From Candidatus Bathyarchaeota archaeon (GTDB lineage: Archaea > Thermoproteota > Bathyarchaeia > Bathyarchaeales > Bathycorpusculaceae): DNA of 64,000 bases. The position numbers were made by a program, and so were the translations under genes. The stretch spans positions 186,001 to 250,000 of the forward strand of contig JAOZIH010000001.1 of NCBI GenBank assembly GCA_026014545.1, read 5' to 3'. The number at the start of each line of letters is the position of its first letter. The first letter of the stretch is position 1. Of the stretch, positions 26,124 through 35,167 are shown piece after piece. The notes beneath the pieces are model-generated. The model was given only the letters and a program-made list of their open reading frames with translations, ran no database searches and was not told where the DNA came from.

Positions 26124-26903
26124 TTACACCTTTTTGACTCGGTTGACGGCGACAAGTGCAGCGCCCAAAGCGCCAGCATACTCGGGGTATTCCGGTATTA
26201 GTAATTCAATGCCAAGCTTCCTTTTTAATGATGCGACAAAGCCAACGTCTTTTGCTACGCCGCCTACCAGCACAACGTCAGGAGTTATCCCAAGCCGGTG
26301 CATCATGGGGGAAATGCGGTCAGCCATGGCGTCGAATATGGCTCTTGCAATTTCAGGCTTCGGTTCTTGGCGATGAATTAAGCTGACCACATCTGACTCG
26401 CCGAATATAACGCATGAAGCATTAATTGAACTTGCACGTTCAGCCTTAAGCGAAAGCGGACCCATCTCTTCTAGCTTAACCTCTAAAGCGCGAGCCATAG
26501 CCTCTATAAATGTGCCTGCGCCTGCTGCACATCGCTCGTTGACAACGAAGTCCACCATAACACCTTTATCGTCACATTTCACCGCTCGCGCTTCTTCAGC
26601 GCCCACATCAACCACTGTACGCGCAGTTGGAAACAGGTAAACTCCTGCTTTCGCATCAGCGCTCATCATACTCACAGTGCTGTTGGCGTTAGAAGCCAAG
26701 TCCATGCCTGAACCAGTAGCGGTAACGTGAAGCACATCACTGCTTGAAATGCCAGCTTGCCTTAGCGCTTGGCCAAAGGCCTGCTCAGCAGCCCTTGCAG
26801 GGTCAAATCCCGAAAAGGCTTTGCTACGCGCAAGCACTTGCCCATGTTTCAAAATGACTACTTTCACGCTTTGAGTGCCTAAATCTACCCCAGCCGTTAT
26901 CAT
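26124..26903 (-). CDS. Second activator-type ATPase (BcrD/HgdC-like)
   Basis: Paralogue of the following gene. TAGVDLGTQSVKVVIL is the phosphate loop, VVDVGAEEARAVKC follows, and cluster cysteines lie in VNERCAAGAGTFIEAM and NASCVIFGESDVV. VVLVGGVAKDVGFV and YAGALGAALVA close the fold. At 259 residues it is the compact HgdC/BcrD size. Two different ATPases side by side are the pattern of class I benzoyl-CoA reductases (BcrA and BcrD, BzdP and BzdQ) rather than of hydroxyacyl-CoA dehydratases, which use one. Confidence 0.88.
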   Translation of the reverse strand: MITAGVDLGTQSVKVVILKHGQVLARSKAFSGFDPARAAEQAFGQALRQAGISSSDVLHVTATGSGMDLASNANSTVSMMSADAKAGVYLFPTARTVVDVGAEEARAVKCDDKGVMVDFVVNERCAAGAGTFIEAMARALEVKLEEMGPLSLKAERASSINASCVIFGESDVVSLIHRQEPKPEIARAIFDAMADRISPMMHRLGITPDVVLVGGVAKDVGFVASLKRKLGIELLIPEYPEYAGALGAALVAVNRVKKV

Positions 26904-26915
26904 AGCCTTCCACCT

Positions 26916-28244
26916 CTATATGTCCACTCTCGCGGTAAGCATCTCCAGAAAAGCTTCAACCCTCGTCTTCAATGGGCCAACATCCTCACGCGTGTATTCT
27001 GTGTCCAAGTAATACACGGGAACGCTCATGCGGTCTAAAACTTTTTTGACCCGCATATACTCCATCGCATAGAGCATGCATCCGCGGACTACATAGTAGA
27101 TTACACCGTTGACTTTCCATTCCTTGACTTTGTTAAGTATCCAGTTGACTCGGTCTTTGTTTCCATCCTCGGATGTGAAGCAGGGGCAGGTGGACGCCAT
27201 CAAGTATCGCTCGGCTATGGCGTTAAGCATGTCATCCATTGTCCACTCATCCACGCCCACTGGATCGTAGAGAAGCCTTTCGCTTGAGCAGAGTTCATCA
27301 GCGACAAGGAGACCCTGCGGATTAGCTTCCTCTATAATTGAGGGTACTTTCCAGTTGTCAGGCCATATCATCGGCGTGCCAGTAACCATAACCCGCGGCG
27401 TGTCCGGCGAGCACGCCCAGCTCTTTTGTCGAGCACGCTCTTCAAGCGCTTCGCAGAGCGCTTCGGTCTTCTCGGTCCAACGTTTTATGTCATCCCACAT
27501 GTATGCTTGATTAACCAGCATGGCATCACGGCCCATAATAACTGGATTACCCTTCCTTATCTCCTGCAGCCTGCGGAAAGCTTTTGTTGCCCGCTGAGTA
27601 AGCTCTATAGCAGATTTCAACTTGCTCCGTGTTATCTTGTTTCCAGTTAGCGCTTCAATCTGCTTCATTAAAGTTTTCATTTCTTCTCGCCAGAAGCTCA
27701 AAGATTGCGTGGAATCCTTAAGCCGCGGAACCGCCATAGCCCAAACAGGCTTGTAATCGCTAAGGATTTCACTTAATTTCGTCATGCCATCGCATGTTAA
27801 GCCGCTTATTAAAGCGTCGCTTAATTCAAGGTAAGGCGATAAACCTATCATTTTCGCGCCTATGGTTGACCTCACCATGGGGCAGACTTCAACGGGCACC
27901 ACGCGGTCGCCAAGCTTCGAAGCGTCGTACCAGCCTGAGTTGACGCGCACAGGAATAGCATCGGCGGCTAAAATCAGCTCTATAGGAGCGAACAAGCACA
28001 TGTAGCCAATGACTTTTTTGCCGCTTTCTTTGGCTGCAAGAAGCTCTTTCTCGCGCTTCTCAAAGTCCGCTATCTCATCGAAGTATCGCATGGCTTCCGG
28101 CCGGTTCTTATCTGCCTTCCGCATCCGCTCGATATATTCAGCAGTCATCTTTTTGGAAGTAGCGCGGATAGTGGTTCGTAATTCTTCGATTTCTTTCTGG
28201 GAGATGTCAAGCATGTATTTTTTCTCTTCACTTGGGTTTTTCAT
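26916..28244 (-). CDS. 2-hydroxyacyl-CoA dehydratase / BcrB-BcrC family catalytic subunit
   Basis: HgdB-like subunit of about 442 residues holding an iron-sulfur cluster. Cysteines conserved in or near the cluster region can be seen in IGYMCLFAPIELILAADAIP, VEVCPMVRS, LTCDGMTK, ADELCSSERL, STCPCFTSE and VVRGCMLYAMEY. I take the ATG at 28244, preceded by GAGTGAG and 7 bases after the polyferredoxin stop, instead of a start at 28310 inside that gene. Only one such subunit occurs, whereas benzoyl-CoA reductases and dehydratases use two. That also fits the single-subunit double-cubane proteins. Substrate unknown. Confidence 0.85.
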   Translation of the reverse strand: MKNPSEEKKYMLDISQKEIEELRTTIRATSKKMTAEYIERMRKADKNRPEAMRYFDEIADFEKREKELLAAKESGKKVIGYMCLFAPIELILAADAIPVRVNSGWYDASKLGDRVVPVEVCPMVRSTIGAKMIGLSPYLELSDALISGLTCDGMTKLSEILSDYKPVWAMAVPRLKDSTQSLSFWREEMKTLMKQIEALTGNKITRSKLKSAIELTQRATKAFRRLQEIRKGNPVIMGRDAMLVNQAYMWDDIKRWTEKTEALCEALEERARQKSWACSPDTPRVMVTGTPMIWPDNWKVPSIIEEANPQGLLVADELCSSERLLYDPVGVDEWTMDDMLNAIAERYLMASTCPCFTSEDGNKDRVNWILNKVKEWKVNGVIYYVVRGCMLYAMEYMRVKKVLDRMSVPVYYLDTEYTREDVGPLKTRVEAFLEMLTARVDI

Positions 28245-28251
28245 AGCCTTC

Positions 28252-29286
28252 TCACTCAACTTTTGCTGGTTCAAGCCAATTTCGCGATTTAAACACGGTT
28301 TTTCCGCCAAAGTTAACTTTTAAGCAATCTTCATAAGGACACATCTCAACACACCGCATGCACAGCATGCACATGGAAGTCGTAATTTTCCCGCCCGCTT
28401 GCTCGTAAACATCCGTGACTTGGACGGGGCAGACGCGCTTGCAAATTCCACATTTAGTGCACTTTACCTCATCCTTATAGATATGAAGCAGAGGCGCCCA
28501 CTTAAACCCTCTGAACCTATTCACGATGGCAATGGAGGAGCCTGTGGGGCAGAAGCGGCACCAGACGCGTCGCAGAAAGAATGAGCCAACAATCGTTAGA
28601 GCCACAAAGACCCAAGCCATTATAGTGGTGAAAACTTCTATGGACAAGAGTTTGGAATAGTATATTACTTCTTGAACATAAGGATAGCTGAAATATATTT
28701 TGCTGATTTCTAAAGGTCCCTTCCAAGGCACAATAAGCGGAATCACAGGCCCCAGCAGAATGCGCCAGGCATCGAAAGGCCCGGCGAGAACCAGCGCCAT
28801 AAGCGTAAGAGACTCTGCAGGCGGCGGATCAATCACGTTAAGAATGAAGGGCACAACCAAAAAGAAGAGCAATAGGACATATCGGAATTTATGTAGAAAC
28901 TTGTTCAGTTTGTCTGGAAGATTTCGGTAGCGCACTTTGAAACCTTTACGGATTAGAGTAATCGCATCCATGTATAAACCAAAGGGACAGAGCCAACCGC
29001 AGAAGAACCGCCCCAAAACGAGAGGCAACAATAGAATGACTATTAGCACGATAAACTGCCACACGGGATAGGTGAACAGGTAGAAAACTGAGACCATGGC
29101 GGCTACTTGGATGAGGAATCTGAGGTATGTTACGCGCGTTGCCAAATTCTTTTTCCATATGAGGATAACCAGGATTCCAGCTACGGTTAATCCTGCAAGA
29201 ACTGTCAGCTTCAATAATTCGCCAATAAAATCCATGATCATGCGTACTTCGCCTTGGCAGCATTTTGGAGGCCCATAAAGGTGCAA
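28252..29286 (-). CDS. NapH/MauN-like membrane polyferredoxin
   Basis: Four to five transmembrane helices with cytoplasmic cysteine motifs CGWLCPFG and RVWCRFCPTG of the NapH/CcoG type, then two [4Fe-4S] ferredoxin motifs CTKCGICKRVCP and CMLCMRCVEMCP near the C terminus. It should move electrons from the membrane (quinol or an ion-driven system) to soluble ferredoxin. It is the first gene of the reductase operon, so it is the likely electron source. The start may be the ATG near 29241 rather than 29286; neither has a clear ribosome binding site. Confidence 0.87.
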   Translation of the reverse strand: MHLYGPPKCCQGEVRMIMDFIGELLKLTVLAGLTVAGILVILIWKKNLATRVTYLRFLIQVAAMVSVFYLFTYPVWQFIVLIVILLLPLVLGRFFCGWLCPFGLYMDAITLIRKGFKVRYRNLPDKLNKFLHKFRYVLLLFFLVVPFILNVIDPPPAESLTLMALVLAGPFDAWRILLGPVIPLIVPWKGPLEISKIYFSYPYVQEVIYYSKLLSIEVFTTIMAWVFVALTIVGSFFLRRVWCRFCPTGSSIAIVNRFRGFKWAPLLHIYKDEVKCTKCGICKRVCPVQVTDVYEQAGGKITTSMCMLCMRCVEMCPYEDCLKVNFGGKTVFKSRNWLEPAKVE

Positions 29287-29442
29287 AACAGTGGACAGTA
29301 TAAAAAGTTATCAGCAAACAGGGCGAGATATTGTTTTGGAAACGCAATCACCAATGAATAGTTGAAGTTAAATTTTGAAGATAAGAATAAAGAGCTGTAA
29401 CATTTAAAGGTTACACAAATAACACGAGCAGCAGAGCATGGG

Positions 29443-29697
29443 CTAAGAAACGGTGTCAACAACCTCTATTACTTTCATCGCAGAACTTATCCATCGTAAG
29501 TAAGCATTTAACGCCGCACGCAACGCGACAGTATCTTTCGCTTCAACCGATAAAACTAGAAAGTTGCCATCGCGCGCTAAAACGACCCTTGCCCGAGAAG
29601 TAGCGGGTTTATTAGCTTCTGGAGCTAAAGCATCAAGAAGCGTAGTCAAGTGCTTTTCTGAATTTAAGCTCAAGCGAACAGTTGCTTTTGCCTTCAC
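29443..29697 (-). CDS. pcc1: KEOPS complex subunit Pcc1
   Basis: 84 residues with the two-strand, two-helix Pcc1 fold. The most typical stretch is DTVALRAALNAYLRWISSAMKVIEVVD near the C terminus. KEOPS makes the t6A modification of ANN-decoding tRNAs, and Pcc1 dimerises the complex and contacts tRNA. It stands 93 bp after rpl37ae on the same strand, at the end of the exosome/proteasome cluster, a location often seen in archaea. cgi121, another KEOPS gene, lies at 34601. Confidence 0.8.
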   Translation of the reverse strand: MKAKATVRLSLNSEKHLTTLLDALAPEANKPATSRARVVLARDGNFLVLSVEAKDTVALRAALNAYLRWISSAMKVIEVVDTVS

Positions 29698-29790
29698 AAG
29701 ATAAACCTTCTTAATTAAATTGGAGCAAATGCCCTATTAAAGACATTCCGAGTCAAACAGGGCTTAGGAAAAAGCTGAAAAAAAGGGAGG

Positions 29791-30120
29791 CTATTCGCTT
29801 TTTTCCTCTGCTTCTTCTGCTTCTGCTGTAGCTTTTATGATTTCCTCTACAGGCGCACCTTTAGCTGCGCGCTTGGCTACGGCACCAAGTTTTGTGACAG
29901 GCGCGTATGCTCCACCCGTGAAGGTATAACTGCATTTTCGACATTTCCAGACGCCTACACTTTCACGCTTAACCCTTACAAAGCCGCATTGAGGGCATCG
30001 GTGAGGCTTCTTCAGCTCGGTGACAATTTTTACATAGCGTTTCCTAACAGTGGCGCCGTATCGTGTGCCTAAACCGCGCGTGGGACCTACTTTCTTTGTT
30101 TTCGGCAATTCGTTCACCAA
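29791..30120 (-). CDS. rpl37ae: Large-subunit ribosomal protein L37Ae
   Basis: A zinc-ribbon ribosomal protein. RGLGTRYGATVRKRYVKIV is the usual N terminus, CPQC and CRKC form the zinc site, and YTFTGGAYAP is the conserved segment after it. A Glu/Ala-rich tail of about 20 residues extends the C terminus. Its start overlaps the rrp42 stop by 7 bases, as expected in this archaeal cluster. Confidence 0.95.
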   Translation of the reverse strand: MVNELPKTKKVGPTRGLGTRYGATVRKRYVKIVTELKKPHRCPQCGFVRVKRESVGVWKCRKCSYTFTGGAYAPVTKLGAVAKRAAKGAPVEEIIKATAEAEEAEEKSE

Positions 30121-30905
30121 TCCAATTTCTTACGTAGCGCAGTAGCTTTTTCTTTAGCAATTCTTGCGGCTTCTAAAATCTGTTGCGGTGTGAAATAGCC
30201 TACTCCGCCCTTTTGTATAGCGCAGATGTTGCCTTCATCGTTAATTGCCAGTGAAATACGTGAATCTATAGCTTCTTCCTCTTCCAGCCATGGGTCAACG
30301 ATTAGCTTGCCGTTTATCTTTCCAAGCGTCACAGTGATGGGATACGCTCTCATTGGAAGCTGAGTGTATCCTTGCTTGATTTTTACCTCGCCATTTTCAA
30401 TTTCATAGTTAGGCATCTTTGTGTTGCGCAAAGCAGCTACTGCAGCTAAAGCGGCAGCGTCTATCAAGTTTCCATCATGGTTAAGCACGTAAATGTCAAC
30501 GAAAACAACGAACACCTTCTTTCCAGGCTCAATCACCAATTTCTCAGCATCAATGGCCTTTGATTCTCTTATCCCCCGGTCAACTACTCTCGCCAACTCG
30601 ATGGAATTTTCATCTGGAGGACCAGCCTCAAAGCTTGGTGAGGCCAGCGGCACAAGCTCCGCGTTTACTGTCAATACACCCTCGTTAGGCGTGTCAGGAA
30701 ACGGCTCGCCAGTTTCAATTTTCACACCAACGAGAACTTCGGTTTTTCCAAGCAGCACCCTAGCGGAGCCTTCTGCTTTCTCTATGATGCCTTGCTCAAT
30801 TTTGATTTCCCTGTAATCACCCAAGCCTCTTCCGTCAAGGCGTTTTCCTTTCTCAATCAAATTCTCTATCTGTTTTAGTCTAACACGTGTTATAAGCGAT
30901 GACAT
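30114..30905 (-). CDS. rrp42: Exosome subunit Rrp42
   Basis: RNase PH-fold subunit that forms the hexameric ring with Rrp41; it is catalytically inactive but completes the RNA path and phosphate site. LDGRGLGDYREIKIEQGIIE near residue 22, GSARVLLGKTEVLVGVK and YVLNHDGNLIDAAALAAVAAL are typical. The length of 263 residues is normal. Its ATG begins in the Rrp41 stop region (1-base overlap). Confidence 0.95.
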   Translation of the reverse strand: MSSLITRVRLKQIENLIEKGKRLDGRGLGDYREIKIEQGIIEKAEGSARVLLGKTEVLVGVKIETGEPFPDTPNEGVLTVNAELVPLASPSFEAGPPDENSIELARVVDRGIRESKAIDAEKLVIEPGKKVFVVFVDIYVLNHDGNLIDAAALAAVAALRNTKMPNYEIENGEVKIKQGYTQLPMRAYPITVTLGKINGKLIVDPWLEEEEAIDSRISLAINDEGNICAIQKGGVGYFTPQQILEAARIAKEKATALRKKLDW

Positions 30906-31648
30906 TACTCTTCAACCTCCTCCTCTTGCTTAACCGCCATATACCTAGCCTTTAACGCTTCCTTCTGCACGGCATAAATTTTCTTGCAGCCCTCAATGGC
31001 CAAGTCAACTGCCCTCTCGAACTCTTCAAAGGTTAAGATGCCATCCATCTGCAAGAGCGTAACAGCGTTCAAGTTGGGCATAATAGCCACGGGAACATCC
31101 GCAGAGCCAACCTTGTCTTCAGTGTCCATCAGGTCCAGCACAACTGTGTCGCCAACTTTGCCCGCCGCGCACGCCGCCACCAGATCACGCATTGGAATGC
31201 CCGCATCTGCCAAAGCTAAAGCAGCTGCAGTAATACTTGCACATCTCGTTCCACCGTCCGCTTGCAAGACTTCAATGAAAATGTCTACGCCTGTACGGGG
31301 GTAATACTCCACGAACACAGCGGGCTCAAGCGCTTCTCGAATCACCTTTGAAAGCTCAATTTCCCTTCTTGAAGGCGCAGGTGACTTGCGCTCCTGCACT
31401 GAGAAAGGCGCCATGTGGTAGCGGCAGCGTAGCACCATGCGGTCTGGCAGTGTAAGGTGCTTCGGGTGCATTTCTCTTGGGCCGAATGCTGCGGCTAAAA
31501 TCTTGTTCTTTCCATGCTCGATGTATGCGGAACCGTCAGCGTTTGATAAAACGCCTACTTCAATTTTTATAGGCCTTAACTCGTCAGGTTTTCTACCATC
31601 CAGTCTTAGACCTTTTTTATCAATTAATTTCTCAGGTTTTTCACTCAT
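30905..31648 (-). CDS. rrp41: Exosome subunit Rrp41
   Basis: Catalytic RNase PH subunit degrading RNA with phosphate, and adding tails in reverse. [20 protein letters not shown] begins the fold, [20 protein letters not shown] contains the phosphate-binding arginines, and [11 protein letters not shown] holds the catalytic Asp near residue 180. The length of 247 residues is normal. Overlaps Rrp4 by 8 bases, consistent with coupled translation. Confidence 0.96.
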   Translation of the reverse strand: MSEKPEKLIDKKGLRLDGRKPDELRPIKIEVGVLSNADGSAYIEHGKNKILAAAFGPREMHPKHLTLPDRMVLRCRYHMAPFSVQERKSPAPSRREIELSKVIREALEPAVFVEYYPRTGVDIFIEVLQADGGTRCASITAAALALADAGIPMRDLVAACAAGKVGDTVVLDLMDTEDKVGSADVPVAIMPNLNAVTLLQMDGILTFEEFERAVDLAIEGCKKIYAVQKEALKARYMAVKQEEEVEE

Positions 31649-32351
31649 TCTTGTTTTCCTCCCGTTTTGCTTTTTCTTCCTTAAGGAATTGCGTTATGCG
31701 GTCTGTTAGGCCGCTTGTGTGGGATTCCTCCTCAATTTTTTGAATCGCCATCATGGCGAGTTCCTCGTCCTCCGGTTTCTTTCCAGTGACTAAAATGACA
31801 CCGTTAATTCCCAGAATTATCTGGCAGCCGGTTTCTTGCTTTATGAGAGAAATCATTGAGCCTTTCCTACCGATTACGCGTGGAATCTTCGTCGGAGTTA
31901 CTTTCATTATTTGCCCGCGAGTTATTTTCCCCAAGCCTGGCTCGCTGACTGTAAGCTGCGGGTCATGTGCTCTGTCAAAAGAGGCTATTTTAGCAACAAT
32001 TAAATCGCCGGTGTTAAGGAAATGGGATAAGTCATCATTCTGCGGTTTAAACGGTCTGCTTAGGACATCTGATGCCCTAAGAAGCGCGGTATAAGGTGCC
32101 TTGACATCTACGGTCCACCCGTTGAAGCCGACTTCGAGAACTGTGCCTATTACAATGTCGCCTACTTTGGGGTAATAGAACGCTCTTAAGGCGACAACGT
32201 TCACTTTTTTGTTTTCGCAGTTAGCAAGCCCAATTCTTGCAGCGTAAATTTTCTTATTTTCTTCGTATGTGTTTTCGCCAGCTATGTAGTCGCCTTCTGC
32301 CAGCAGTTCTCCTGGTGTAACAATCTGCTTTTTTTCAAAAAATGTGGGCAT
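31641..32351 (-). CDS. rrp4: Exosome RNA-binding cap subunit Rrp4
   Basis: Three domains in order: an N-terminal domain ([20 protein letters not shown]), an S1 domain around residues 60-130 ([20 protein letters not shown]), and a KH domain near 145-210 ([20 protein letters not shown]). It binds substrate RNA at the entrance of the Rrp41/Rrp42 ring. The acidic/lysine tail is typical. It starts 30 bp after SBDS. Confidence 0.95.
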   Translation of the reverse strand: MPTFFEKKQIVTPGELLAEGDYIAGENTYEENKKIYAARIGLANCENKKVNVVALRAFYYPKVGDIVIGTVLEVGFNGWTVDVKAPYTALLRASDVLSRPFKPQNDDLSHFLNTGDLIVAKIASFDRAHDPQLTVSEPGLGKITRGQIMKVTPTKIPRVIGRKGSMISLIKQETGCQIILGINGVILVTGKKPEDEELAMMAIQKIEEESHTSGLTDRITQFLKEEKAKREENKNE

Positions 32352-32381
32352 ATTTCACTAACCTCAAATTGAGTTAATTTT

Positions 32382-33071
32382 TTAGGTGATTACTTTTGCT
32401 TCTCCACTTCCTTTAGTTACTTCTCCAAGCTTGTTAAGGAACGGGACATAAGCGCCGGCAGGCATTTCAATTACGCCATGCCATGAGCCGTCAGCGCGCC
32501 ATTCCTCCTGCTTTATGGCGCCGAAACCTTTTATGGCCCCATATGCTCTTGTCGAGTACTCAGCTGGGATACGAACACTAAGGGTAATCTGCTCTATTTT
32601 CAAAGGCAGAATCGGCCGCAGGAGCTTCACGATTTCGCGCGCCTGCTCCTCCACGGATTTATGTGGATCTATTGGATAGCGAATCTGCTCCATGGCATTT
32701 TCTATTCGCATAGGCGGATGCGGCAAGTTTGTTTTCGGGTCAACCGCCTGCCGTGCAATGAAGTCAATTATTTGTTTCCGCTTGTCCTCTATCATTTTGC
32801 GTCTTTGTTCGGTTGTAAGCTGAAGCACACCCTTCTTCAAGATTATATCCGCGATTTTCAGTGGATCCGTTGTTTCGAAGGCCTTGCGCATCTGCTCCTC
32901 TGAAACTTTTGTGCCTTTATTTGCGTCAGAGAAAATTGTTTCAGTCACTAATACATCAGTTATTTTGGAAATTTTTCCTGTGCGGTAATCTAGCGCCTTC
33001 TCTGGTTTAACAAGAATCTCAAAGTGGTCTTTATCTTTTGTTAAACGCGCAACAGTGTACTTTTCACTCAT
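32382..33071 (-). CDS. SBDS/Sdo1 ribosome maturation protein
   Basis: Archaeal Shwachman-Bodian-Diamond protein: the FYSH N-terminal domain (YTVARLTKDKDHFEILVKPEKA), the helical middle domain (QRRKMIEDKRKQIIDFIARQ) and the ferredoxin-like C-terminal domain (ILPLKIEQITLSVRIPAEYS) are all intact in 229 residues. Involved in releasing aIF6 from the large subunit in late ribosome assembly. The order psmA-SBDS-rrp4-rrp41-rrp42 is strongly conserved in archaea. Confidence 0.95.
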   Translation of the reverse strand: MSEKYTVARLTKDKDHFEILVKPEKALDYRTGKISKITDVLVTETIFSDANKGTKVSEEQMRKAFETTDPLKIADIILKKGVLQLTTEQRRKMIEDKRKQIIDFIARQAVDPKTNLPHPPMRIENAMEQIRYPIDPHKSVEEQAREIVKLLRPILPLKIEQITLSVRIPAEYSTRAYGAIKGFGAIKQEEWRADGSWHGVIEMPAGAYVPFLNKLGEVTKGSGEAKVIT

Positions 33072-33078
33072 TAAATTG

Positions 33079-33807
33079 TCACTTGCTCAAACCCAGCTCT
33101 TTAAGGTAGCCTTCCACTGCCTCATCGGTTAACATTTCCATTTTCTTCGTTTTCGTAGGAACAACTGCGATTTTTATTCTGGGCGGCAATTGTCTAGCTT
33201 CGAGGGCTTTATGCAAGCATTTTACTGCGAGTTTTATGGTGTTTTCTAAACTCATGTCTTCACGGTATTCTTCCTTCAACATCGCTAGCACTACTTCTCT
33301 GCCTGCGCCAAGCGCTGTGGCCTTGTAACCACGGTAGGTTCCGCTGGGATGAGTCCCGAAAACATGCGTTCCAGTCTTGTCAACACCGCCGAAGATCAAC
33401 GAGACACCAAAAGGTCTCACGCCAGCATGCTGCGTGTACATCTGCTGTATATCACATATTCTTTTAGTTACAACCTCTACGTCTATGGGTTCATCATAAG
33501 TTAACTTGTTGCTCTGCGCGTATATGCGCGCTTGATCAATGAGCACTCTGGCGTCGGAACTTAAGCCCACTATAGCTACGCCCACATGCTCATCAATCTT
33601 GAAGAGTTTCCATGAATATCCGGCGTCTTCAAGGGGCTCTATGTTTTCTTCTGAACCTAAAACCACGCCCTCTGCGCATTGGATCCCCAGAATTGTTGCG
33701 CCACGATTAACTAGCTCCATGGCGTATTCAACTTGAAATAGCCGCCCGTCTGGAGAGAAAACGGTTATGGCACGGTCGTATGCTCCTGGTGCTGCGAATA
33801 CGGACAT
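33079..33807 (-). CDS. psmA: Proteasome alpha subunit
   Basis: Forms the outer rings of the 20S proteasome. The gating N terminus with YDRAITVFSPDGRLFQVEYA is diagnostic, followed by RGATILGIQCAEGVVLGSE and GVRPFGVSLIFGG. At 242 residues it is normal. There is no C-terminal HbYX, which belongs to the ATPases. First gene of a five-gene cluster ending at rpl37ae. A GAGGT element lies 6-10 nt before the ATG. Confidence 0.96.
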   Translation of the reverse strand: MSVFAAPGAYDRAITVFSPDGRLFQVEYAMELVNRGATILGIQCAEGVVLGSEENIEPLEDAGYSWKLFKIDEHVGVAIVGLSSDARVLIDQARIYAQSNKLTYDEPIDVEVVTKRICDIQQMYTQHAGVRPFGVSLIFGGVDKTGTHVFGTHPSGTYRGYKATALGAGREVVLAMLKEEYREDMSLENTIKLAVKCLHKALEARQLPPRIKIAVVPTKTKKMEMLTDEAVEGYLKELGLSK

Positions 33808-33847
33808 AATGTTAACCTCACTTTACTCTATACACTTTTGCACAGTT

Positions 33848-33890
33848 TCATATAATAACTAAACTAAAAACTTTTCCTATAAAAAGCGTC
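33848..33890 (-). promoter_or_regulatory. Likely promoter of the psmA-exosome cluster
   Basis: Read on the minus strand, two TATA-like stretches occur upstream of psmA: TTTTTATAGG near 33877-33886 and TTATTATATG near 33850-33859. The second is about 43-52 bp before the ATG, giving a short leader that contains TGAGGTTA. No confirming BRE is obvious. Confidence 0.4.
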
Positions 33891-33989
33891 AGTTAATAAG
33901 AGAACCACGTGCAAAACTCCATGTAAGCATTCGAAAAGGCGGCTGTTGCAACCTAAACTTATAAGAGTTTTCCAGCAGTTCTAATTCTG

Positions 33990-34607
33990 TTGGAAAAGGG
34001 GCTGCATGTGGAAAACAGCGCAGAATTTGAAGTAGTAACGTGGGAAAGAGCCTATGACATGTTGCTTAGGCAAGCGGAGAAAATCCGCCAAAGCAACTTT
34101 AAACCAGAAGTTATTGTAGGCATAGCGAAAGGCGGCTGGATTCCCGCGCGGGTTCTATCGGATCTCCTTGAGATTTCTGTGCTCGCCACGGTTCAAGTGG
34201 AATTCTATGTGGGCATAGCTAAATCCCGCGCGGAGCCAGTTTTGAAGCAGAAAGTTGCCGCAATGTTGACGGGCAAAAAGGTGCTTTTGGTTGATGACGT
34301 CGCGGACACGGGAAAAAGCCTGCAGTTTGCCAGAGCGCATGTCCTGCAGCGGGGCGCAGCAGAAGTCAGAATTGCGACCTTATACAAAAAGCCTGAAAGT
34401 GCAGTTAAGCCAGATTATTATGAGGCGGAGACCAGCCGCTGGGTAGTTTTTCCATGGGAAGTAAAGGAAACTATTAGAAAAATCGTTGAGAAACATCGAG
34501 AAAAAGGCGTGATTAACGCGGAAATCGCGAAATTGGTAAAAGCAGATTTGCCTAAGAAAATTGCGGAAAGGTTTCTTAAAGAAATACTTGAGGAGAGAAA
34601 GTGCTAA
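33990..34607 (+). CDS. Purine-type phosphoribosyltransferase
   Basis: Type I PRTase fold. The PRPP loop VLLVDDVADTGKSL near residue 103 and the PPi-loop region IVGIAKGGWIPARVLSD near residue 42 are intact. An extra C-terminal helical stretch (residues 165-205) is rich in Lys and Glu. Purine specificity (hypoxanthine, xanthine or guanine) is inferred from overall similarity. The start is a TTG at 33990 or, better spaced behind AGGGG, a GTG at 34008. Its stop overlaps the GTG of cgi121. Confidence 0.85.
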   Translation: MEKGLHVENSAEFEVVTWERAYDMLLRQAEKIRQSNFKPEVIVGIAKGGWIPARVLSDLLEISVLATVQVEFYVGIAKSRAEPVLKQKVAAMLTGKKVLLVDDVADTGKSLQFARAHVLQRGAAEVRIATLYKKPESAVKPDYYEAETSRWVVFPWEVKETIRKIVEKHREKGVINAEIAKLVKADLPKKIAERFLKEILEERKC

Positions 34608-35167
34608 AGTATATTGAAGAAGCAGGAAAGTACGTGGAAATCACGGCGTTCAGAAACGTGGGAGCAGCAAAAGTAGAGAAATTACTTAAAGCAATTGCTA
34701 GAAAGGAGCAGTTGCACGTTTGGATTCAGTTTTTTAATGCTGAATTGGTAGCTACTTGGCAGCACTTGTACTTTGCAGTTTTAAATGCTCTGGTCGCCTT
34801 TAAAAACGAGCTGAACATTTCAAAAAGCTTGGCGATGGAGGTTATGCTTTACGCTTCTGCACAGCGCCAGATCAGAAAAGCCATTGAGTTAATGGGTGTA
34901 AAAGAGGGAACTGAAAACGTTGCAACGGTCATAATAGGCGATAAACCTGACCAAATTAAAGCCGCGCTCTCAGCGGTTTCTGAAACCATCGGCGCCATGC
35001 CTGATGAGCGCGCCCTTGAGCTGTCCGAGGAAAAAGCACGGAGAATCCGCGAAGCCTTCTTAATTTCAGATGAAGAGCTTAAAGCAGTCAAGGGCAAAGA
35101 AGATACGGAGCAAGCGCTGGTTAAACTGGTACTTGAGCGGGTGGCTTTGCTTGCCACGCGCCTTTAG
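34601..35167 (+). CDS. cgi121: KEOPS complex subunit Cgi121
   Basis: Binds the tRNA CCA end and Bud32 within KEOPS, which makes t6A37. Recognisable stretches are VWIQFFNAELVATWQHLYFA near residue 41, SLAMEVMLYASAQRQIRKAI near residue 76 with the Arg/Gln core, and a VATVIIG strand. At 188 residues it is slightly longer than usual owing to a helical tail. Its GTG lies inside the previous stop region, behind GAGGAGAG. The end overlaps the convergent THUMP gene by 4 bases. Confidence 0.85.
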   Translation: MLKYIEEAGKYVEITAFRNVGAAKVEKLLKAIARKEQLHVWIQFFNAELVATWQHLYFAVLNALVAFKNELNISKSLAMEVMLYASAQRQIRKAIELMGVKEGTENVATVIIGDKPDQIKAALSAVSETIGAMPDERALELSEEKARRIREAFLISDEELKAVKGKEDTEQALVKLVLERVALLATRL

